From assembly GCA_035638075.1 (NCBI GenBank), contig DASRAU010000038.1:1-10960 (forward strand): DNA of 10,960 nucleotides. The letters run 5' to 3'. Each line of letters opens with the position of its first letter. Positions within the stretch are counted from its first letter, which is position 1. The DNA comes from DASRAU01 sp035638075 (GTDB lineage: Bacteria; Acidobacteriota; Polarisedimenticolia; Gp22-AA2). The notes beneath the pieces are model-generated. The model made no database searches, had not been told where the DNA came from, and worked only from the letters and a program-made list of their open reading frames with translations. The position numbers were made by a program, and so were the translations under genes. Shown here in pieces: positions 1 to 5,129 of the stretch.

Positions 1-300
1 TTCCACGTCCTGGACAGCCAGCGCTTCGACCTGTGGTTCGCGCCGCTGGTGTCCTGGTATTCGTTCGGTGACTTCGACATCGACGATGCCATCGACAACG
101 AAGACGTCGAGCTCAACACCGAATGGGGCTACGGCGTGGGCGTCGGTTGGGAGGCCGGGCTCGGAAAGAGCCGGAAGTGGGCCATCACCACGGGCATCCG
201 CTACGTCAAGGTCGAGCTCGAGGGCGAGGACATCAGCGGCATCGACTTCGATCCGATCATCGCGCGGGTCGGCCTCGCGTTCCGCTGGGGCACCCTCTAG
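1..300 (+). CDS. Outer-membrane beta-barrel protein, C-terminal part (5' end outside window)
   Basis: Frame 1 is open from the first base to the TAG at 298-300, giving 99 residues without the N-terminus. It is the C-terminal half of a small beta-barrel: alternating polar and hydrophobic strands, aromatic girdle residues (DLWFAPLVSWYSF, EWGYGVGVGWEAG) and a final strand RVGLAFRW near the C-terminus, the position of the outer-membrane assembly signal. It aligns along its length with the C-terminal half of the next gene (FDLW.AP..SWYSF, EWGYG, GLGK, RYVK, RVG.A.R.G), so the two are tandem paralogs. The GTG at 49 falls inside the conserved SWYSF strand and is not the start; the real start lies upstream of the window. 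No partner or substrate can be named. A terminator follows at 349. Confidence is high for the family and low for any specific function. Confidence 0.85.
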   Translation, partial: FHVLDSQRFDLWFAPLVSWYSFGDFDIDDAIDNEDVELNTEWGYGVGVGWEAGLGKSRKWAITTGIRYVKVELEGEDISGIDFDPIIARVGLAFRWGTL

Positions 301-348
301 CCACGGCGGCCTGACCGTTCCGTTCTTCTCCTTCGCCTGATCCCCCGG

Positions 349-385
349 AAGGGCGGGTCCCATCGGGATCCGCCCTTTTTTCTTT
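349..385 (+). terminator. Intrinsic terminator after the first beta-barrel gene
   Basis: A 13-bp stem (349-361 with 365-377, one G-U pair) closes a 3-base ATC loop. It is GC-rich in the middle and is followed by a T-run (376-381) and then CTTT. It lies 48 bases after the stop codon. The core resembles the terminator at 1106-1145. Confidence 0.9.
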
Positions 386-391
386 CCGGAG

Positions 392-400
392 TGATAGATT
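392..400 (+). promoter_or_regulatory. Possible extended -10 promoter for the second beta-barrel gene
   Basis: TGA followed by TAGATT matches an extended -10 element (TGn, then 4 of 6 with TATAAT). It sits directly after the preceding terminator and about 60 bases before the ATG at 461, where an independent promoter would be expected. No convincing -35 element is seen. Weak evidence. Confidence 0.3.
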
Positions 401-416
401 CCCCTCCCTTTCATCG

Positions 417-440
417 GGTCCGGGGCGGGGGTCCCGGGCC
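417..440 (+). promoter_or_regulatory. GC-rich 5'-leader hairpin upstream of the beta-barrel ribosome binding site
   Basis: Bases 417-424 pair with 433-440 (8 bp with one G-U; a ninth G-T pair is possible), leaving a short G-rich loop. The hairpin ends 5 bases before the Shine-Dalgarno run AAGGAGG (446-452), so it would sit in the leader without covering the ribosome site. It could stabilise the mRNA or be chance in GC-rich DNA. Confidence 0.35.
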
Positions 441-460
441 AACCAAGGAGGAAGAAGCGA

Positions 461-1087
461 ATGTTCAAGGCCCGCAGTGTCATCCTGGCCCTGGCCGTGG
501 TGACGGTCTTCGCGTCGGCGCCGGCTCTGGCGCAGGACCATTCGTTCCGCGTCTTCGCCACCGCCAACTGGATCTCTCCGCTCGCGGAGGACGACATCGA
601 CTTCGGCGCGGTCCAGGATTCCATCCAGGGAAGCACCGAGGTCGGCTACGAGGCCGGCTTCGAGTGGCGGATGAACAAGCTGGTCGGCCTCGAGGGCAGC
701 TACCTCGTCGGCAGCAACGACTTCGAGTTCGGCAACACCGACATCGGCTCGCTCGACTCCTCGGCGATCACCGCCGCCCTCAACTTCCACATCATCCCGA
801 CGAAGATCTTCGACCTGTGGGTGGCGCCGTGCGCGTCCTGGTATTCGTTCGACGACTTCGAGCTCGACTCGGGCGTCGGCGGCGGCTCGGTCAGCATCGG
901 CGACGAGTGGGGTTACGGCGCCCAGGTCGGGTTCGACATCGGCCTCGGCAAGACCTTCGCGATCACCGGCGGCGTCCGCTACGTGAAGCTGTCGGTCAAC
1001 AGCGACGATGCCGCCCTCAACGACGACGTGGGGATCGATCCCCTGATTTCGCGGGTCGGCATCGCCATCCGTTTCGGCAACCGCTAG
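461..1087 (+). CDS. Outer-membrane beta-barrel protein (OmpA/OmpW-like small porin fold)
   Basis: 208 residues. The ATG at 461 follows AAGGAGG at 446-452. Residues 1-24 form a Sec signal peptide (positive FKAR, a hydrophobic core, then APALA before QDH), so the mature protein is about 184 residues, the size of an eight-stranded barrel. The mature part is a chain of amphipathic strands separated by acidic loops, with aromatic residues at strand ends and a last strand RVGIAIRF. This matches the broad outer-membrane beta-barrel domain family (PF13505-like). Its second half is clearly paralogous to the truncated gene at 1-300. A single cysteine occurs in AP-C-ASWYSF, where the paralog has Leu. 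The gene stands alone: a possible promoter and leader hairpin precede it and a terminator follows. It probably acts as a structural or small-solute outer-membrane protein; no ligand can be inferred. Confidence 0.88.
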   Translation: MFKARSVILALAVVTVFASAPALAQDHSFRVFATANWISPLAEDDIDFGAVQDSIQGSTEVGYEAGFEWRMNKLVGLEGSYLVGSNDFEFGNTDIGSLDSSAITAALNFHIIPTKIFDLWVAPCASWYSFDDFELDSGVGGGSVSIGDEWGYGAQVGFDIGLGKTFAITGGVRYVKLSVNSDDAALNDDVGIDPLISRVGIAIRFGNR

Positions 1088-1105
1088 CGCTTTCCGTTCG
1101 ACTCC

Positions 1106-1145
1106 AGGGCGGGTCTCCGGCGACGGGAACCCGCCCTTTTTCTTT
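1106..1145 (+). terminator. Intrinsic terminator after the second beta-barrel gene
   Basis: Stem 1106-1118 with 1125-1137 (13 positions with one mismatch and one G-U) and a GGCGAC loop, followed by a T-run to 1141 and CTTT. It lies 18 bases after the stop. The GGGCGGGT arm and the CCGCCC plus T-run plus CTTTCC tail repeat those of the terminator at 349. Confidence 0.88.
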
Positions 1146-1225
1146 CCCCCCGGCCCGCGCGGCCGCGCCCGGGCCCCGGGGCGCCTCCGTTCACCGGCAT
1201 CCCGCCTCCGCCGGCCGAATAGGCC

Positions 1226-1254
1226 GCGACACCCCCTTCCGCTCCCCGTAATCT
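1226..1254 (+). promoter_or_regulatory. Possible sigma70-type promoter of the envelope-sensing operon
   Basis: GCGACA (1226-1231; 4 of 6 with TTGACA) is separated by 17 bases from TAATCT (1249-1254; 3 of 6 with TATAAT). Transcription would start near 1261, leaving a leader of about 33 bases before the start codon chosen at 1294. The spacing is right and the matches are weak. The rest of the 1146-1293 gap holds no other clear signal. Confidence 0.28.
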
Positions 1255-1293
1255 CCCCGCATGACACGCTGGAACGCGTCGGGAGGAGACAGG

Positions 1294-1992
1294 ATGGAAG
1301 AGGAACGCAGCACACTCAACGCCCCGCGGTTGTTCCTGGGGCTCGTGGTGGTCACGCTGGGGCTCATCGCCCTGCTCGACAACCTCGGCGTGATCCACGT
1401 CGAGAGCGCCTGGCGCTTCTGGCCGCTGTTCCTGATCGCCTTCGGGACGGCGCGCCTGCTCCGGCCGGCGGGGTGCCCGGGCCGCTGGACCGGCTTCATG
1501 ATGGTCGTCATCGGCCTGTGGTTCCTGCTGCAGAACCTCGGGGTGATGCCGTACCGGCTGATCCACTTCTGGCCCGTGCTCATCGTCCTCGTCGGCATGC
1601 GCCTGGTGTGGGGCGGGATGCGGCAGCGGGCGAACGCAGCCCCCCCCGCGGAGGGCTCGGCGCGCATCTCCGGGTTCGCCCTGCTCGGCGGCTCCGAGCA
1701 CAAGAGCAACTCGGCCGACTTCCGTGGCGGCGACGTCACCGCCATCCTCGGCGGCTCGAAGATCGATCTGCGCAACGCGACCATCAAGAGCGGCGACGCG
1801 ATCATCGACACCTTCGCCATGTGGGGCGGCATCGAGATCATCGTGCCGCGCACCTGGTCGGTGGTGGTGCAGGCGACCCCGATCCTCGGGGCCTACGAAG
1901 ACAAGACGGAACAGCATCCCGAGACGGCCGGCGCCCCGCGCCTGGTCATCCGCGGCGCGGTCCTCATGGGCGGCGTCGAGATCAAGAATTAG
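1294..1992 (+). CDS. Four-TM membrane protein with LiaF-like C-terminal domain
   Basis: 232 residues. The ATG at 1294 is chosen over the in-frame ATG at 1261 because GGGAGGAG (1281-1288) is well placed before it and nothing precedes 1261. The N-terminal half has four membrane segments (about 13-30, 41-57, 66-82, 89-106) built as an internal repeat: LLDNLGV...FWPLFLIAFG is echoed by LLQNLGV...FWPVLIVLVG, as in the LiaI/LiaF-type TM domain (DUF5668-like). After a linker (108-122), residues 125-231 form a beta-rich domain with glycine-rich turns (LLGGSE, AILGGSKIDLRNA, MWGGIEIIVP, VLMGGVEI) typical of the LiaF C-terminus (DUF2154-like, cell-wall-active antibiotic response). LiaF in Firmicutes inhibits the kinase LiaS under resting conditions. 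This gene opens an operon with a histidine kinase, so a similar regulatory role is plausible but inferred. The next start follows 9 bases after its stop. Confidence 0.85.
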   Translation: MEEERSTLNAPRLFLGLVVVTLGLIALLDNLGVIHVESAWRFWPLFLIAFGTARLLRPAGCPGRWTGFMMVVIGLWFLLQNLGVMPYRLIHFWPVLIVLVGMRLVWGGMRQRANAAPPAEGSARISGFALLGGSEHKSNSADFRGGDVTAILGGSKIDLRNATIKSGDAIIDTFAMWGGIEIIVPRTWSVVVQATPILGAYEDKTEQHPETAGAPRLVIRGAVLMGGVEIKN

Positions 1993-2001
1993 GAGGGGAT
2001 C

Positions 2002-2487
2002 ATGGTCGCCACTCAGGAGCAGAATCGCATCACGCCGGGCGTCGGCGCGGCCCTGTTCGCCTTCGCCCTGTTCCTTCTCGTCGGTCTGGGGGCCCAGATG
2101 TTCTGGCAGCGCCACGAGGGACTCGATCGTGCCGACGCGCTGACGCGGGAGGAGAACGGGGCGCGCATGGAAGCGCTGGCCGCCTTCTCGCAGCGCCGCG
2201 CGATCTCGACCGCCGCGGCCTTCGAGCAGGCCGATGCCGCCGCTCTCGCCGGGCAGCTCGAGCTCGACCTGACCGGCGCCGGGCTCACCGAGGGCGCGCA
2301 CGTCGACGCGCTGGTCGTCGGCGGCAAGCTCCAGATCCGGGTGCCGCAGGACTGGACCGTGGTGCGCGGCGAGCAGGTGCTCCTCGGGACGTACCTGAAT
2401 CGCACGCTGCGATCGCAGGCCGACCCCGCGAAGGTTTTGCGCATCGAGGGGCTCGTCCTCGGCGGCGCCATCGTCGTCACGCACTGA
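2002..2487 (+). CDS. One-TM protein with LiaF-like C-terminal domain
   Basis: 161 residues. Its Shine-Dalgarno AGGAGGGG (1991-1998) overlaps the stop of the previous gene, suggesting coupled translation. One membrane helix lies at about 13-33 (GVGAALFAFALFLLVGLGAQ). A charged linker (35-65) follows, then a beta-rich domain (66-161). That domain aligns with the C-terminal domain of the preceding gene: LELDLTGAGL with KIDLRNATI, VGGKLQIRVPQDWTVV with WGGIEIIVPRTWSVV, LLGTY with ILGAY, and RIEGLVLGGAIVV with VIRGAVLMGGVEI. It therefore looks like a divergent paralog that has lost the four-TM module. The C-terminal domain side of the membrane cannot be settled here; in LiaF it is cytoplasmic. It may form part of a kinase-modulating complex with its neighbours. 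The family call is fairly secure; the role is inferred. Confidence 0.78.
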   Translation: MVATQEQNRITPGVGAALFAFALFLLVGLGAQMFWQRHEGLDRADALTREENGARMEALAAFSQRRAISTAAAFEQADAAALAGQLELDLTGAGLTEGAHVDALVVGGKLQIRVPQDWTVVRGEQVLLGTYLNRTLRSQADPAKVLRIEGLVLGGAIVVTH

Positions 2488-2515
2488 CCGCCCCCGGGCG
2501 GGCGGAGGAGGTTTC

Positions 2516-2686
2516 ATGGAAGCCGTGGTCGTTCGGAATGAGGTGGTGAAGACCGGCATCACGTTCGGGACCGCGCTGGCGATGGCGATCTCGTTCAACG
2601 TCAACCACTCGGTGCTGTGGGCGATCCTCCACGGCATTTTCTCGTGGTTCTACGTCATCTATTACGTGCTCTTCCGGCGCGTCTGA
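2516..2686 (+). CDS. Small two-TM membrane protein, 56 residues, unknown function
   Basis: An ATG at 2516 follows a strong Shine-Dalgarno (GGAGGAGG, about 2503-2510). The frame ends with TGA at 2684-2686, 13 bases before the kinase start. The product begins MEAVVVRNEVVKTGITFG and ends YVLFRRV. Two hydrophobic stretches can be seen, TFGTALAMAISF (about 16-27) and VLWAILHGIFSWFYVIYYVLF (about 33-53), separated by NVNHS. The FGTALAMAISF...SILWAI-type helix, HGI.SW.YVIYY arrangement resembles small uncharacterised membrane proteins I have seen near sensory genes, but I cannot name a domain. Evidence that it is real: ribosome site, tight operon fit between two genes of the same module, and a coherent membrane peptide with positive C-terminal RR. 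It could be an accessory subunit of the kinase. It is short enough to be missed by gene finders. Confidence 0.8.
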   Translation: MEAVVVRNEVVKTGITFGTALAMAISFNVNHSVLWAILHGIFSWFYVIYYVLFRRV

Positions 2687-2699
2687 GGAAGGTCCCGGC

Positions 2700-3755
2700 G
2701 TGAGAATCGCCCTGTTCCTCACGGTTTCCCTGCTTCTCGGCGGGCTCGCGGCGACCATCCTCGCGCTCGGCGGCGGGACCGGCTGGGAGGAGGCGATCTG
2801 GCTCGGCCTGCCGATGGGCCTGGTGGAGGGGGCGATCGTGCTGGCGGCGCGCTATCCCTGCCAGTCGGCGCCGATCCGCGAGGGGCTGGGGCGGGCGCTG
2901 GCGACCCAGGCGACCGCGGCGCTGGTCTCCGCCGGCTTCTGGGGCGTCCTGGGGCAAATCCTGGCGCGCACGCTCGAGAGCGTGCCGCGCTACGCCGGAG
3001 CGTCGATGCGCTACCGGGGGGCTGCGCCGATGCTGGTCGTCGTCGGCGCGCTGGTCTTCCTGCTCGCCGCCGCGGCGCACTATCTCGTGCTGGCGCTCGA
3101 GTCGGCGCGCGCCGCGGAGGTCCGCGGCGTCGAGGCGCGCGTGCTGGCGCGCGAGGCCGAGCTGCGGGCGCTGCGCGCACAGATCGATCCGCACTTCCTC
3201 TTCAACAGCCTCAACTCGATCGCCACCCTCACCGGGGAGGATGCGACGGCGGCGCGGCGGATGTGCCTCCTGCTCGCCGGGTTCCTGAGGCGGAGTCTGC
3301 AGCTCGGCGGCCGCGAGCGCGTCACGCTCGGAGAGGAGCTCGATCTCGTCGAGGAGTACCTGGCGATCGAGAAGGTGCGCTTCGGGGCGCGCCTCGAGGT
3401 GAGCCGCGAGGTGGACCCCGGCTGCCGCGACGCCCTGATCCCGCCGCTCCTCCTGCAGCCGCTGGTGGAGAATGCGGTGCGCCACGGCATCGCCCAGCGG
3501 GTCGAGGGGGGCACCCTCGGCCTGCGCGCCATCCGGAGCGGCAACGAGGTGGTGGTGACCATCGACAATCCGAAGAATCCGGAACGGACCGGCCGGCGCG
3601 GCGCCGGCCTCGGCCTCGAGAACGTCCGCGGCCGGCTGCGCAGCCTCTATGGCGACGGCGCGCGGCTCGAGATCGCCGCGCCGCCGGAAGCGTTCCGCGC
3701 CACCGTGGCGCTGCCCTATTCCGCCGCAAGTCAGGAGAAGAGCGTTGCCGGCTGA
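2700..3755 (+). CDS. LytS/YehU-type sensor histidine kinase
   Basis: 351 residues from a GTG at 2700 with GAGGAAGG at 2685-2692. Four membrane helices (about 3-22, 31-50, 68-88, 109-132) with very short loops form the sensor; there is no periplasmic domain, so it likely reads membrane state or partner proteins. A short coiled linker (135-158) leads into the His_kinase domain (PF06580 type): AQIDPHFLFNSLNSI at 160-174 with His165 as phosphoacceptor, then a HATPase domain with N-box LLQPLVENAVRHGI (Asn258) and G-box GAGLGLENVRGRL (301-313). The first G-box position reads IDNPKNPE instead of D-x-G-x-G, a form I believe is common in LytTR-linked kinases. The partner is the regulator that starts 11 bases before this gene ends. 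The gene sits behind three small membrane-protein genes, which suggests membrane-protein input to the kinase. Confidence 0.93.
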   Translation: MRIALFLTVSLLLGGLAATILALGGGTGWEEAIWLGLPMGLVEGAIVLAARYPCQSAPIREGLGRALATQATAALVSAGFWGVLGQILARTLESVPRYAGASMRYRGAAPMLVVVGALVFLLAAAAHYLVLALESARAAEVRGVEARVLAREAELRALRAQIDPHFLFNSLNSIATLTGEDATAARRMCLLLAGFLRRSLQLGGRERVTLGEELDLVEEYLAIEKVRFGARLEVSREVDPGCRDALIPPLLLQPLVENAVRHGIAQRVEGGTLGLRAIRSGNEVVVTIDNPKNPERTGRRGAGLGLENVRGRLRSLYGDGARLEIAAPPEAFRATVALPYSAASQEKSVAG

Positions 3756-4491
3756 GACGCTGCGGGTGCTCGTCGTCGACGACGAGGAGCTGGCGCGCCG
3801 CGGGCTGCGGCGCGACCTGGCCGAGTTCGGAGGCATCGAGGTCGTCGGCGAGTGCGCCGACGGTTTCGAGGCGGTCAAGGCCGCCGCCGAGGAGAAGCCG
3901 GACCTCGTCTTCCTCGACATCCGCATGCCGCGCCTCGACGGCTTCGAGGTGCTGAGCCTGCTCGATCCCGGCATCGCGGTCGTGTTCGTGACGGCGCACG
4001 ACGACCGCGCCGTGCAGGCGTTCGACGCCAACGCGGTGGACTACGTCATGAAGCCGGTGGACCCGGAGCGCCTGGCGCGCGCCGTCGAGCGGGCCCGCGA
4101 CCGGCTGCGGCGGCGCGAGCCGCTGCCGCTGGCGGCGATCGGCGCGGCGGCGCGGGCGCCCGGGGAGCCGCTGTCGCGCCTCCTGGTCAGGGACGGCGCG
4201 CGCGTCCACGTCATCCCGGTGGACGACGTCGACTCCGTCGAGGCGCAGGACGACTACATCGCCGTGCACGTGGCCGGGAAGACCCACCTCAAGCAGCAGG
4301 CCATCGGCGACCTCGAGGCCGCGCTCGACCCGCGCCGCTTCGTGCGCATCCATCGCTCGTGGATCCTCAACCTCGACCGGCTCGACCGCATCGAGCTCTA
4401 CGCCAAGGACAGCCGCGTCGCCATCCTGAAGGACGGCCGCCGCCTGCCCCTGAGCCGCGCCGGTCACCAGCGCCTGCGCGAGCTGCTCTGA
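3745..4491 (+). CDS. LytTR-family response regulator
   Basis: 248 residues from a TTG at 3745. AGGAG at 3733-3737 is well spaced before it, and the start overlaps the end of the kinase gene by 11 bases, so translation is coupled. Starting further upstream would add an Arg-rich extension with no ribosome site. The receiver domain (about 6-120) has Asp12-Asp13, phospho-acceptor Asp58 (LVFLDIRMPRLDG), Thr83 (FVTAHDD) and Lys103 (YVMKPVD). A linker (about 121-142) leads to a LytTR DNA-binding domain (143-248) with VDDVDSVEAQDDYIAVHV, FVRIHRSWILNLDRL and LPLSRAGHQRL. It should be phosphorylated by the adjacent kinase and bind direct repeats in target promoters, possibly its own operon and the beta-barrel genes; targets are inferred. 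Length and motifs are complete. Confidence 0.94.
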   Translation: MPAETLRVLVVDDEELARRGLRRDLAEFGGIEVVGECADGFEAVKAAAEEKPDLVFLDIRMPRLDGFEVLSLLDPGIAVVFVTAHDDRAVQAFDANAVDYVMKPVDPERLARAVERARDRLRRREPLPLAAIGAAARAPGEPLSRLLVRDGARVHVIPVDDVDSVEAQDDYIAVHVAGKTHLKQQAIGDLEAALDPRRFVRIHRSWILNLDRLDRIELYAKDSRVAILKDGRRLPLSRAGHQRLRELL

Positions 4492-4562
4492 AGGCGCCGA
4501 AGGGCGAACCTGCATTCGCTCTCGATCCGGCGGGCGCGACCGGGCTATCCTCTTGGGGGTCC

Positions 4563-5129
4563 ATGAAGACGCGCTGCGGGTGGGCGGGGAACGATCCGCT
4601 CTACATCGCGTATCACGACGAGGAATGGGGGGTGCCGGTGCACGACGACCGGAAACTCTTCGAATTCATCCTCCTCGAAGGGGCCCAGGCCGGACTCTCC
4701 TGGATCACCATCCTGCGCAAGCGCGAGGCCTATCGCGCCGCCTTCGCCGGCTTCGACCCCGCGAAGGTGGCCCGCTTCGACGCCCGCAAGGTGCGCAGCC
4801 TCCTCGCCGACGCCTCGATCGTGCGCAACCGGGCCAAGGTGACCTCGGCCGTCGGCAACGCTGCAGCCTTTCTCGAGGTGCAGGAGGAGTTCGGCTCCTT
4901 CGACGCCTACGTCTGGCGCTTCGTGGACGGGCGCCCGAAGCGCAACGTCTGGAAGAGCCTCAAGCAGATCCCGGTCGACACGAAGGAGTCCCGGTCCATG
5001 AGCCAGGATCTGCGCGGTCGCGGCTTCCGCTTCGTCGGGCCGACCATCTGCTACTCGCACATGCAGGCGACCGGGATGGTGAACGACCACATCCTCGACT
5101 GCTTCCGCCACCGGGAGGTCGGACGGTGA
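4563..5129 (+). CDS. tag: DNA-3-methyladenine glycosylase I
   Basis: 188 residues, the same length as E. coli Tag (187) and closely similar from end to end (RCGW...DPLYIAYHDEEWGVP, LEGAQAGLSWITIL, GFRFVGPTICYSHMQATGMVNDH). It removes 3-methyladenine from alkylated DNA as the first step of base excision repair, in the cytoplasm. The catalytic and base-recognition residues are present: Glu39 and Trp47 (E. coli Glu38 and Trp46). The HhH-family zinc ligands unique to Tag are present as Cys5, His18, His176 and Cys180. The ATG at 4563 directly precedes the conserved N-terminus; the ribosome site is weak (GGGGG at 4555-4559). It starts 71 bases after the regulator gene, with no clear terminator or promoter between, so it may be read through from the upstream operon. 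Its stop overlaps the next start (GTGA), so it is co-translated with an unrelated exported protein. Confidence 0.97.
   Translation: MKTRCGWAGNDPLYIAYHDEEWGVPVHDDRKLFEFILLEGAQAGLSWITILRKREAYRAAFAGFDPAKVARFDARKVRSLLADASIVRNRAKVTSAVGNAAAFLEVQEEFGSFDAYVWRFVDGRPKRNVWKSLKQIPVDTKESRSMSQDLRGRGFRFVGPTICYSHMQATGMVNDHILDCFRHREVGR

Noticed and set aside
1261..1293. Earlier ATG at 1261 as the start of the four-TM LiaF-like gene
   Set aside because: No ribosome site precedes it, while the ATG at 1294 has GGGAGGAG at the right distance; 1261 is also close to the predicted transcription start.
257..1315. Minus-strand open frame across both barrel terminators
   Set aside because: It would read through two intrinsic terminator hairpins and a clear signal-peptide gene; no motif is present.
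1084..2637. 517-codon minus-strand open frame across the LiaF-like genes
   Set aside because: It covers a terminator and three well-supported plus-strand genes and has no recognisable motif.
3649..3744. Upstream ATG at 3649 as the start of the response regulator
   Set aside because: It would add 32 Arg/Pro-rich residues inside the kinase gene with no ribosome site; the TTG at 3745 has AGGAG at the right distance and begins just before the receiver fold.
2655..4031. 458-codon minus-strand open frame opposite the kinase and regulator
   Set aside because: Composition is typical of an antisense shadow (Arg, Ala, Glu and His rich) and the plus strand carries complete kinase and receiver motifs.
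4523..4551. TATCCT at 4546-4551 as a promoter for tag
   Set aside because: No -35 match at 16-18 bases, and transcription would begin only about 5 bases before the start codon.
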